A stretch of DNA of 64,000 bases from Scatophagus argus. Its lineage: Eukaryota; Chordata; Actinopteri; Scatophagidae. Below the pieces are notes generated by a model. The model had not been told where the DNA came from. It did not search any database and saw only the letters and a list, made by a program, of their open reading frames with translations. Below, piece after piece: positions 29,515 through 41,000 of this stretch. The first letter of the stretch is position 1, and each line of letters begins with the position of its first letter. The position numbers and the translations under genes are program-made. Location: the NCBI RefSeq assembly GCF_020382885.2, contig NC_058510.1, forward strand, positions 10,970,862 to 11,034,861, read 5' to 3'.

Positions 29515-29934
29515 TCGGGAATGGAAAAAAGTACCAAAAAGTACCAATACCATAATTTAAAAATACTCAAATATAAGTAGCAGTACTTGTGTAAGACTAG
29601 TTTTAGCAGAAAAATGCAAGTGTCATAATGTAGAATGGCCTGTTTCAGCTATAACAGGTTCCACTCTTCTGGGGAGGTTTTCCACAACATTTATATTGTC
29701 ATAAATGTTGTACTATTGGGTCATTATTTAGCAGCATTTTAATGTTGCAACTGGAGCAAATTTGAACTACTTTATATAACACTGGACTTTTTCATCTCAA
29801 ACAATGCACAATATTTTAAAATATGGAGTCATACTTTGCAAGAGAAATTTTATCCTCTAAAGTACGGTAGGATAAAAAGATGAAATACTTTAAAATTATA
29901 CTTAAGTACAGTGCTTGAGTGAATGCTATCCACT
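29515..29934 (+). repeat. MITE-like dispersed repeat, near full length but diverged
   Basis: Same family and orientation as the copy at 5981. The 5' part contains 'aagtaccaatacc' and 'aaaatactcaaatataagtag'; the 3' part contains 'acttaagtacagtgcttgag' and ends near CTATCCACTG. The middle includes 'gcattttaatgttgcaactgg', which also fits the family as I recall it. It is interrupted at 29646-29695 by a piece of the Tc1/mariner-type element. Confidence 0.55.
29646..29695 (-). mobile_element. 50-base Tc1/mariner-type fragment
   Basis: The text CAGCTATAACAGGTTCCACT and the bases after it are the reverse complement of the 3' part of the transposon at 27070-27517 (bases about 27417-27450, 'cttcccagaagagtggaacc'). 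It sits inside the MITE-like repeat. Confidence 0.65.
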
Positions 29935-30049
29935 GAAGCTGACACACAAGACCAGGTTCCTATGGCAGGAATCCTGTGAAAACGATATAGTGAGCCTGTG
30001 ACCAAAATGGACCAGCTTTCACTCTGTATTAGAATTGTTATGTAACAAC

Positions 30050-30660
30050 CCCTCCAATTGGCCCGCTTCAAAATTCCAAATTTAAACTGGCCATCTGATT
30101 GGGCGGTGCCCCGAGAGGGGCGAGGCTTCAGCAGAGTCGGGAGATTCGTCAATCTACATACAGATTGTCGCTCAGCCAACCGGGACCACGTAGGAGTGCA
30201 TATTACTTTTTTGTTTCTATTTTGACTGCTTTAACATCGAATTGAAGCTTGGAAATGATGGAAAATGAATGAACACCAGGGGGTTATTTTTGGAGGGGTC
30301 TTCTTGACTAAGATATGCACACCGAAGGGCGTTTACCGTGTTTTTTTCAGTGTGTTTTTCCTAACAGGTAGTGAGCCTCAGCGGTCAGTCAGTGTGGCTC
30401 TATAAGCAGACTGAATATCCCGCGTTGTAATCTCTTGACAGCCTTTTTAACCCATCTTTGGATCGACGGAGGTTTTTAACTAACACCCCACTCATTTCGG
30501 AGACATGGACAGTGTGTTGTTTTGGTCATTTCGGAGTAGTTTTCTTAATTTGTAACAGGTACGTTCTGGTGTTGTTCATATTTATTGCCACAGCAACAAC
30601 CTGTCGTCCGCCCGGTTAGCTAACGTAGTATTTCTCAACAGCAACCCGTAGTAACAGCGA
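30050..30660 (+). promoter_or_regulatory. arhgap21: CpG-enriched promoter and non-coding first exon, probably arhgap21
   Basis: CpG dinucleotides are clearly more frequent here than in the surrounding kilobases. A CCAAT box in reverse (GATTGG) abuts a GC box (GGGCGGTGCC) at about 30095-30109. A good splice donor, AACAG|GTACGT, occurs at 30558/30559, suggesting a non-coding exon that ends at 30558. A 16-codon upstream frame (30505-30555) ends three bases before the donor. No TATA box is evident. Assignment to arhgap21 rests on position, orientation and the coding exon that follows. Confidence 0.6.
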
Positions 30661-31599
30661 CGGGGGGGGTGTTCTTATTAAAAGCGACTACAAATGAAAG
30701 AAAATGGGTCGTTTTGCTACATGTGACTGGTATTGTAAGATAGAGAGTGATAAGTATTTTATTCTGCCTGATTAAATATAGCTTATGGATTGATTCATGA
30801 TGGCTGGTGTGCTTTTACACCGCAATCCTCAGTGTCTTGTTGTGCGCCCCCCACCCAACAGAAAGCCACGAATTCCGTATCTGACATGAACGTCTCGTTG
30901 TTTTCTTCTTGTTTGCAAATAATATCACAGAGGTGTCAGACCTAATTTTTCTTCATGGGTTGCAGAATTTCTAATAAAACCCGCTACTCTCCACCTGCCA
31001 CCCGCCTTTAGCTAAATGTAGTCTCTGTTAATTGAATATTTCATGGACATAATGATATCGCTGTGTAAAGTACATCATCTTAAGCTATTATAGGGGCCTT
31101 TACATAGTTATGATTTTGCTATAATATCTGGATGTCATTCCTCGTTCAGAGATAGGAGAGTTAAGATTTTAGGCTGTCCTTGGTTGACCAGACTCATACA
31201 TTTTAGGGACTTTGAGCTTTGATGTGACATTTAATGGCTGTAGTATTTTTCAGAAATGCACTTCATAATGTCATGTTGTGGTTCTTGTTCTTCAAGGTGC
31301 TGAAATTTGGATACATGTGGAAACTCGTGGTCATGTTATGAGTAAAAATCTCAGTAATAACTGTTATATTCGGCACTGTGACCTGCATGGGACAGATGCA
31401 GTGTCTGTTGTCTATTTTCAGATGCATAAACTTCACTAACTTGTGCACTTTGTGCTCAAATTTCAGCCTCTGATGGACATGAAGAAGGAAGACGGTGTGG
31501 ATTAGGATCTTTTTCTTTTCTTTTCTTTTCTTTTTGACTTCATTGTCATCTCAATGCGGTCTCAGAAGGACTCCTTCCTCCTCTGCGGTTTGAAATGAA

Positions 31600-31677
31600 A
31601 TGATGGCAGCCCGTTGGAGCGATTCACCACAGGACAATGAAGAGAGTAAACACAGAGCTGTAACTTCACCTTGTGAG
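31600..31677 (+). CDS. arhgap21: Rho GTPase-activating protein 21, first coding exon (partial gene)
   Basis: The exon likely runs 31566-31677: an acceptor (GCGGTCTCAG) lies after a TTTTC-repeat pyrimidine tract, and a donor GAG|GTAGGA follows. The coding part starts ATGATGGCAGCCCG and gives 26 codons, MMAARWSDSPQDNEESKHRA and then VTSPCE, ending in phase 0. The ARHGAP21 N-terminus begins MMATRR and is likewise short and charged before its next exon, so the match is limited but fits. The human neighbour order (ARHGAP21, PRTFDC1, ENKUR, THNSL1) puts arhgap21 exactly here on this strand. The full protein (PDZ, PH and RhoGAP domains, acting on Cdc42/RhoA at Golgi and cell junctions) is not in the window; no PDZ exon was found before 64000. 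Confidence 0.6.
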
Positions 31678-32432
31678 GTAGGACTATGGATGGAGATGTG
31701 TGTGTGGATCCCAGACTGTTACAGTTCACTGTGTGCATGCTTGTACAGGCATCTGCTGACATATTAAAGAAGCAGATCGTGTGTGAGATTTGACAGTTTG
31801 GCGGCAGTGTGTCAGATAGGAATTATAATCCTAAAATGGTGTGCATTTTGCCAGATTAATTATGGATTGTCTGTTTTTGGCACAGTGCGAGCCCTGTGCT
31901 GCTTGACTGGAATGGGAAACGTTTGCATGTAGATTCACAAGTTATAACAGTCACTTGGATACATGTGACGCATCCATGAAAACCCTCAGATTACTTGGGG
32001 GCTGTGGCTTCATCAGTACTGTTACAAAGGCATTCTCACTTTCGGAAAACCGGTGACATCCTGCTGAAGTCGTGAAGTTTGTCATGCACTCAGAGGGAAA
32101 CAGAGCGAGAGTGAGCTAAGTGTTGCACAGCACGTCACATCTGCCTGTACTCGGGGTGACTCAGTTCATTTTTTTCCCTTCTCTGACAACTGTTTAAGTG
32201 CACAAAGGGAGTTTTATGCTGGCAGTGCTAATCTTAGTGGGTCTTTTGTTGGACTGGATGCCTAACTCATAAATGGCACATTGTACAGTTCATCCCTTTC
32301 CTCTTATGATAGCTTCAGCGGTTACATCATCATAATCATCAGAGTCCAGCTAGGCTTGATGCATGTCATAATAGCATTGCTGCAGTGGCATGTTTTGGAT
32401 TAATCTGTCATCAGAAAATGGCAACACACAAA

Positions 32433-32434
<2 letters not shown>

Positions 32435-32466
<32 letters not shown>
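32435..32466. repeat. (TG)n microsatellite
   Basis: An uninterrupted TG tract of 16 units. Confidence 0.95.
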
Positions 32467-32467
<1 letters not shown>

Positions 32468-33814
32468 TCGTAATCCTCTTACTATGTCAGAACTAGCTGA
32501 GGATGGGCGACAGATCTTTGGGAACGGAGTAAACACATCAACCTATCAGTGCGAGAGTTTATGAAACAGTTGATGGAGCAAAGAAGGAGCAGAGGGCGCA
32601 GATAGCTTTAGCCTGGTTAATGTTTGTGATAGGCAATAGGTGATGTTTCTGGCAGTTTGGTGGTGGTGCCATTTTTTTCTTCAAACGTTGTGGTTGCTGT
32701 CAGATGGAGAAGTCTGACAAAGTGAGACAGATTCTCTGGAGTACAAAAACAGACATGAGTAGATTTCATTCTTTTCTGCTGGCTGCTTCAAGTGTTACTG
32801 TAGTGAGGTTTTCCTCAGCAGGTTTTTCAATTGATGTTTCCCGTAACATCACTCAACTCTCCCTCTCTGAGGAAAGCCACCACAGCCTAACAAACTCCCA
32901 GCTGCTGAGCGGCGCAATGTGCTTCACCACTAACTTCTTAGACTCTGATACGCTTTGGGAGCTTTGGTTTGCTTTAAATCAGCTAAACCCACAAATGAAG
33001 TCTGATTTTTTTTTTTTTTTTTTTAAAGAAAAAGATGTGTCAGCTCTGTTGGTTTAAAATAATCACAAGAAAGGTGTGCAGAAGGACATCAGAGTTTAAA
33101 CACACTGAATCACCAGAGTGCCCAGATAAAAAGTGAAATTTTGCCCCTCACTTTCTTAGTAACCTGAGGACCTGATTCATTTTTGACAGACATCTCTACA
33201 CCTCTGCAGAGGATGTGAGTCACCTGCGAGTCAGTGCTGGCGTTCAGCCTGCTTGTTCGCAGCCTGGGGCTTGACACGGGAGCAAGGCAAGTCTTTGTAT
33301 CTACCTGATGCCTCCGACAACACAAACACAAATCTCGCCCAAATTTCATGCTTCGCTGCTTATGAACTGCTGTCCCCTTGAGAATTGAGACCCCAGGCGG
33401 GATGAGGCTCCCCTCTCCTCCACCCACTCTGCTGCATCATCTCGGCTCACTAATGAGGGAGAGTGCAAAGGATGTCTTCTGTAAGACTGCCCCCCCCCAA
33501 CCAAAAAAAAAAAAAAAAAAGCCTACAGGCACCCTGCTACCGCCAAAGCGATGGTAGCTACGCTGGGGTAATTTAGGCACAGCTGCCCCGATCATTAAGA
33601 GAAAAACACCCCATGTGTATAACGTCTGCTTCTCTTTCTCTTGGCCTCATTCACATTCTTTACCTCACTCAGCCTGCTGTCACACGGACACGAGCAGGCC
33701 AGTCAAGAAGCAGCTGAGGCTCAGATTTATACAGGAGTCATTATCGATTAATATGCTATCAAAAGTCATAAACTAGTGAAAATTTGTGTGAAGTCTGAAG
33801 GTGAAATGGAGGAA

Positions 33815-33892
33815 TGTTTTGGATTTTTTTTTGACAGTTCTGATATTTTTTCTGTTGTTCGACTAATGAATTAATTGATTAATTGTTTTAGG
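33815..33892 (+). repeat. Dispersed teleost repeat fragment
   Basis: The text 'gactaatgaattaattgatt' followed by 'aattgttttagg' resembles the terminal part of the common fish repeat also seen at 6222-6350 and 54250-55140. Assignment is from memory and weak. Confidence 0.4.
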
Positions 33893-36800
33893 TATAGTTA
33901 GCATAGTTAGCAGCGGTTGTTGACACTTTTCTTGTCAATTCAAAACAACACCTTTGTTAAGATCTCTCGCCTGCTGTTGTTTAGTATTGTAATGGGATGT
34001 GAAAACTTTCGTAAGTAAAAATGGCAAACATTCTCAGATTTCTAGCTTCTCTAGTGTGAGAATACACTATTTTTTTATGTTTTATATCATTTTAAACTGA
34101 ATACATGTAGATTTTATATGCTTTGGGCAAGAAATTTGGTAGATGAAACCATTAATGACAAATCAGATGACACAGTTAGGTAAAAGATCACTAATTGCGG
34201 CTGTAAACGGGAATCAGTATGTGTCGGTATAAGCACTTCACTTTTACAGGTATCTTTCTGGCTCCCTCCCATTCTTCTTCACTCATTTTCAGTTCTACAT
34301 TTTTCGTTTCAATTGCCACAACATGTCATATAGATTTGTGTTGCCAAGGCAAATAAAAAAGAAAACGTATGGGTAAAGGAACGGGGGAATAATGAAGGAA
34401 AACACAGCAGAGCAGCATTCTCTCTAGCATATATTGATCACATCCCTCATCCATGTTGGAGTGGGTGAGACCGATGGCTGTGCTGTGATTGCTGGTGATG
34501 CTGTGTGCTTTGCTCTAAATATAGCCCCTCCCCAACTCCATAAACCCCCGATCTTTTTTTTTCTCTCTCGTCCACATGCTTGTCTTTCACCCGTCCTCTA
34601 TTCCCGCGTGTTTTTAGTGATGCTATATTTAACCGGTGGAAAGATGAATGCTGTGCACGTCGGAGAGGGAAAAATGGAATCACTGTACTGGAATTGCCAT
34701 CCGTTTCCCACTGAATGCTGTAACAAGCAGTGAATATGCGATCGTTGGTTAGGACAGTATCATTTTAGGGGTCTGGGAATGCAAAAGCGGTCAGTTTGTA
34801 CCGTGCAAGAGTTTATTTTTTTTTTGTGAAAACTAGTCAAAGTCAGTCTCAGTCTCGTTTAGTTTTTCCACACGCATACGCAGCTGGTAATGCTTGGTGT
34901 CAAAAGACAACTTGCATTTCCAGTGTCATATGCCTGCCCTAATTAAACTCACTATGATCTCACCTTTTTAGAAGTCTGATGGTTTATTTTAGTCTTTGCA
35001 GTGAAAAAAAAATGTTGGAAACATTACATTACAGTGTTTCCAAGTAGAAATGATCCACACATTTATCAGTTTTAAGAGCCATGGCAGTCCATCAATCAGA
35101 ATGGCGACAAAGTGATTTTGATTTGCATACATTTGAAAAGCAAATGTGTGTCGTGCAGCACATGCAAGTTCTTTCCTATTCAGCAAACAAGACGCTGACC
35201 TGGACGTGACCTGGTTCTGTCTTAGCACATGTACTCACAGAGAGAAAGTGTCTTGGGACTAACCAGGAACACGCTCTCTGAAGGATTTCCCTGGTTTGGA
35301 AACACTGGGTCTGTCTGACATCATCAAACTAAAACCAAAGTGTGTGTTTTGGCATCTATAATAGGAATTAAACTTCCCAGCTATTGTGGCTTTCTTTTTT
35401 CCTGGAAAAGACAAAAAGGGAAATGTGTACGCGTGCTGCATCAGGCTCAAGGTCACCTGAGCTGTGAGTGCCATAGTAGGTTGGGTGGCCCCCTTATCTC
35501 TTTCCTCTTGTGGAGAGGTGACGTTCATGCTCAGCATGTCATCCTTCAGTCTGCTATAACACCCAGACTGGCTGCAATCACACTAGATGCCATTATTCCA
35601 TTGGCTACAGAGGTGCTTGATTGATGGTTGTGTGGAGGGAACGTGAAGAGGGCCGGGGGAGTGCCAAAGCAGATGAAAGTTTAGCTGCTGAAAATAAATA
35701 CCGCTCTTTTTCTTCTCATCTTTTTTGTTCTCTCTTTTGCCAGTTGACTCAATGTCATAGCCTCTTCTGCGTGGATGCCTCCATCCCTCTGAAAAATAAA
35801 GGGGGGCAGAAAGAAGATGGTGAGAGGTTGGAGTTGGGGGTGGGGGGTTGCAGACGCAAGCAGACAAGCAGAACAGAACCAGTCTAATGCTCAGTGAAGC
35901 TAAGACACTATCCATTACACATGCCCAAGGCATCTCAGTCGAAACACTCACCCCCTATCTGGCTCTGTCTTTGGCTCCAAGACATGACAGACACTAGTCA
36001 GGGGTGTGTGTGCATGAAGAGAACGAAGCAGTTTATCTGCATAGCTAATTTCTTAAGGCTATATTCACCATCTTTCACAAATTACGTAATGCACTATATT
36101 GGCTTTTAGATAACAAATAATTGACTGCAGCCATGTGGCATTTTTACGTCTGAAAGACCATATATTGCAAAGTGAGAATAGACTCTTTACTTTCTGTTTT
36201 CATCTGACTTTTAATTTTCTTTTTTTTTACGCCTAGAAGTTATTACTTTGTTTTTTTTTGGGTTTTTTTTACTTTTTGTATGTTAAACTGCATATAACCA
36301 TGTGAGCATGAGGAGTATTTGTTTTTAATGAGTGCTTATGTAACAGGGTGTTATCGGGGCATATCTTAACCTGGGGTGTTAGTGTGGGCTTTGAGGTCTT
36401 GGCAGGAAACCACATTATATCCTGTCAGTGTCAGCAGTGGAAATGAACAAGGGCACCCTGATGAAGGAATAATTTCATGAATGGAAGCCACTGAATGTTG
36501 GAGCCATTTCGGTCTTCATCCAGTTGGCTGTGGAAGCTTCTCAAGTTCAAGACTGAACTTGTTACGAGTCATCTGTGTGACAGTAAATATAATTTCCCCA
36601 AATTGACCACAATTTCTTTACTGCAGACTAGCAGTTATTGCTAGAAAAACCACAAAGTTTATGTCATGTAAGAAAAAGCCAACATGCTGTCAGTTAAAAT
36701 CGGTGAATTCTGGGTTCTTTCAATTCAAGAATCCTAAAATATAATTTTACACAGATTTGGGGTCTAAGAAATGTAAACCCTCATTATTTTCAGAGCTAAC

Positions 36801-37329
36801 AAGACAGTCAGAATGCAAGAAATAGGTTTCGTTGGTCGTAGCTCTCAGAACCAACACATTTTGTCATGTGGCGTCCCTCAGTGGGAAGATGATGTTTGCT
36901 GAAAGCAGTGGTTGATCCGGTCAATTTCCTGCTTTTCTCAGTTTAACATTGTTAGAAGCTTAATATCTTTTGGATCATTGGGTGGACAAAGCAACATATG
37001 ATGTTTAGTTCTGGGAATTTTTTTCTGTTCTCTGAATTTGTAGAGGCTAAGTGATCATCAGGAAAGAGATTAGTCAATAATAATCATCACCTTTATTTTA
37101 AGTGTTAAAAATTACATAAACGACAGATGGACAGTGAACTCCCCCTGGAGTCTTAATGATCTGGAGTAGACTGCCGTGAACACAGCTGTTGACTGAAATA
37201 TCTAATAGCTCTCCCTCTTCTTCCATGGATATAATAACCCAACCTGTTTGTCAACCATCTCTGTATGCTTCACGTTCCCACATGACTGTCGTGGAGTTGT
37301 GTTTTCCAGCCTAACATCATTAAAATGAC

Positions 37330-38036
37330 GTAACCTCCTCCACTGTTGAGGTGGTGGAAGAGTACAAATACTTGGGGGGTGTGTACTTGGACCACAAACT
37401 GGACTGATGCAAGAACGTGGACACTGTTTACAGAAAGGGCCAGAGGTGCCTCTATTTTTTGAGACGACTCAGGTCCTTCAACATCTGCAGGACGATACTG
37501 AGGATGTTCTATGAGTCGCTGGTGTCTAGTGCCATCACATATGCTGTTGCCTGTTGGAGCAGCTGCCTGAGGGTGAGAGACACTAAGAGACTCAATAGAA
37601 TCATTAAGAAGGCCAGTCATGTTGTGGGAGAGGAACTGGACTCTGATGGTGGTGTCTGAGAGGAGGATGTTGTCCAAAATAAGAACTATACCGGACTTTC
37701 CCTCTCACCCTCTCCACAATGTGCTGATCAGCTACAGGAGCTCGTTCAGCAATAGACTGCCACGATGCACCACAGAGCGACACAGGAAATCATTCCTGCA
37801 TGTCGCCATCAAACTGTTAAACTCTGCATTGCGACGGACACACATACTTTTATATATACAATATATATATGTTACACATGTAAATACCTGCATTTTTAGA
37901 TTTATGCTTATCTTATTGTTTATCCTATTTTTATATTTTTCACTTTCTTTCTTGGTTGGGAAAACTGCAAGTGCAATGTTTGTACAAAAAAGAATTTCCC
38001 CTTGGGGAGAAATAAAGGAATTCTGATTCTGATCTT
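37330..38036 (+). mobile_element. L2-type LINE, 3' end with broken reverse transcriptase C-terminus
   Basis: The plus strand encodes the C-terminal part of a LINE polyprotein: YRKGQRCLYFLRRLRSFNIC, FYESLVSSAITYAVACW, then after a frame change SERRMLSKIRTIPDFPSHPL and RCTTERHRKSFLHVAIKLLN. The two blocks lie in different frames and there is an in-frame stop near 37406, so it is dead. The 3' end reads AATTTCCCCTTGGGGAGAAA followed by TAAAGGAATTCTGATTCTGAT, the typical L2 3' end with an ATTCTG-type tail. The 5' part is truncated, as is usual for LINEs. Confidence 0.8.
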
Positions 38037-41000
38037 GAAAACATACATGTGCTCCCTGTTGTTTTGAATGCTGCAGGACAGTGTGTGGCACTGACTCTGT
38101 GGTGTGTGTCCAGAGAGATCCACGGGATCCATAACTCAGAACTGATTGGATTATATTGGCTTCGGCTTGGGGGGTAGGGCACATGCTTTTACTCAGCTTG
38201 TGATGGGGGAGTTTTGCAGCTGCAGCTCATACACATGTTGCTGCATGATGTCACAGCAGTTTGGTGTGTAGATGTTGTTTACAGACAAGTTTTCAAATTT
38301 CAACAGGAGATAACTTGGACTAAAACGATGTGTCGTGATGACCGTCGTCAAATCAATTAATCAGTGCATTCTGAGTGTTTTGATGATTTAATAATAATAT
38401 TTTGTTAAGCTTTTTCATCTGATTTAAAAGGTTATATTAGGTAGGTGTTATTAGGTATTTTGGAACAATGCCCTGATTTTGGGAGATTTACTAGAGTTGC
38501 CTGGCCTACATATTTTGTGAACATGATGTCAGTGTTGCAGATCTTGGGAGAAGATTTGCTTGTATTAATCCCTTTGGCTTCTTAAGCATTTGTAATGTTT
38601 TGTTTTAAGTTTAAGATTGCAAAAGGGGGACTTTGTGTTTCATTCTGCCAAGAGAAATCTGGCATTGTGGAGACAGCTGGGTGGTTTGGCCTGACATCAC
38701 ATTTTAAGTCTTGGTTCTCTTGAGAATAAGCACTTTTTCCAGTGAGTCCTTCAGTTAAGGAAAGCACAGAGGTGTGAGGAACACTAGGCAATTTTAAGAG
38801 CAAGCAGAGGAGAGAAGTGAGTGATCACCTCCCCAACTGGTCTGTTGACAGTGTGCTGTGGGGCCCAGGGTTGCCATGTCTGGTCACTGAGCATGACCTG
38901 TGGGACTTGGCTGACCTTTCTGACCAGACTGTGTGTCTAGCCTCCTGACCTGACAGAATCTGGTGTGCCTTTTATCACTCAGGTTGTTTTTACCCCTTTT
39001 TTTGTCATATGTCTTTGACACAAGATTTGTCGTACAAAAAGGTTTAGCATTGCAGTACAACTGCCGCTGAATGAAAGCTTACAGCTACATGATGCTGCAC
39101 CAGTGCAAGTCCCAGTTGTCAGGTGTGTTGGTTTTAGGTGGCTTTATCTACTGTGGATAATGGAGCTTTCATGGTCAGCTGACCTCCTGTAGTGACATGT
39201 AGAACTGAGACGTTATTAAAAATGGATGAATATCTTAAGCTCCCCACCCCCAGGCTGCTCCTTGCTGCTAAATGGTTGTGGCATTTCTCATTTGAAGTGA
39301 GCTTAAGCATCTCACTGATGATGCTGCCTTACAGCAAATATCCCAATCACACCCATCTGGATGTCGTACAACATCAAAGGGTGGAAAGAATATGAACAAT
39401 GCCAGACAGCTATTTACTGGCATCCGGAAGGCATATTTTCTTCTCTGAGAAAACAGATTTTTTTTAGAAGAAGTCTTTAACTTGATGTTTGTGTACTTAC
39501 TGTAAGAGAGCAGATTGGGGTCTTTGCCTTGCAGTGGTGGGGGCTGCGGCAGTCCTCGTGCCTTTTGTCGGAGAGTCTTCCCTCTGCAAAACAGGGTGAT
39601 GGTAATGAAATAAATAACTCAGGCGGGATAGAGTCCCGCATTGCCGGCAAAGTGCAGAATCAGTCATGTTTGGAGTTAGAAGCTGAGAGCTTGCACAGTC
39701 CTCTCCCCTGTAGGTTTCACGTGATGACAATCTAATGCCTCTTGAGATGTCACAAGCCTCAGGTGTATTTTAACTTCAACGAGAGACCTTTGCCTTTCCC
39801 CCGACTGTGTCCAGAAGAGAGTGGGAGAGAGGAGGGAAATGACTTCTTCACCGATAGCATGTCCTGCATTGCGGCCCGATGCGTGGTGATTTAGAGTGAG
39901 CCTTTGCTGCTCTGACTCTCAGGCTGTCTCAGCCTGGTACCGCAGCAGAGACAAGCACAGGCAGGCACAACCAGCTGGGAAAAGACACCATCACAGGAGG
40001 AGACAGTGGGACTGAAAAAGAGGTGGGGGGGGGGGCATACGAAGAGGCAGATGACTCAAAAAAGTGCAGTCTACTCCATCGCTTTTGAGTTTTTTCCTCC
40101 ACCGGTCACTCTGCATTCTGCTGTTTAACCATGGTGATGCCTCTCCTGCACTTCAATAACCAGGTGGAGTTTTTTGTTCCGGACTGCTGTTGACTCTTTT
40201 CTGCTGGATCCTTTTTTTTTTCTTTTGCTACATCTAAGATAATCCCCTGAGTTTTTGCGGAGCATGAATGATTAACATATTGCTAATGAAGCACGGCTGG
40301 GGCGATGGTCAAAGCGGATAGGATGCCCGCTGGGCTTGCAGATGGGCACAGAGATGCAGCCCTAGCCTTCTGCTGATGATTCGCTCTCGCCTCCTTGCGC
40401 CTTCCTCACTGTCGGGGTGGCATCGAGGAACGTTGCTGCCAGCAGGGTGCCGTCGATCACAGCACGTTTTGGTACACACAGCTGAGGGGCAGGTGGCTGG
40501 GCAGCTTGGATTTTTTCAGGGCTGCATAAAATGGCCCATCTTAAAGTTCTTGACTGTATGATTAACAATAACTGGAGTCTGATCTGCGATTTGTACTGCA
40601 CCTGGAACAATCAGGTCAGTTTCCTCTTTATTTTTAAAGCATTTGAGTCAGCAAGAAAAGCATTTCTTTATTTTTCAGTTTTACTTTATGGTATATTTAG
40701 CTTCTTTTTAATAGTAATAATAATAGTGACAGTAGAACTAACTAGCAACAAAGATCCTTGGCTGATATCAGACCAGGCACATTGCATTTACTTTAGTATA
40801 CAGCCTAAGCACTAGGTATCTACAACACCCCATTAATTTGTTATTATATATTAAAACAAGCTGCTATTGGTGCTTCAAGCTAATAACCTCCTGGACAGCC
40901 TCTCCAAATGTCAGGCTGCCCTAATGTACCCCTCACAGAGGTAGTCATGATTATAGTCATGATGATAATAGTTGTTGTAAAAGAGTTGTTATTGTAGCTG

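Larger units (their letters stand above)
24117..30049. other. Intergenic region, prtfdc1 to arhgap21 promoter
   Basis: The first 340 bases are likely prtfdc1 3'UTR; an AATAAA occurs at 24453-24458 and an ATTAAA near 24130. The rest has no supported gene. About 2 kb of it is transposon remnant (26155-27517 and 29515-29934). At 24.5-26.1 and 27.6-29.5 kb I see only unassigned, mostly AT-rich sequence. Confidence 0.6.
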
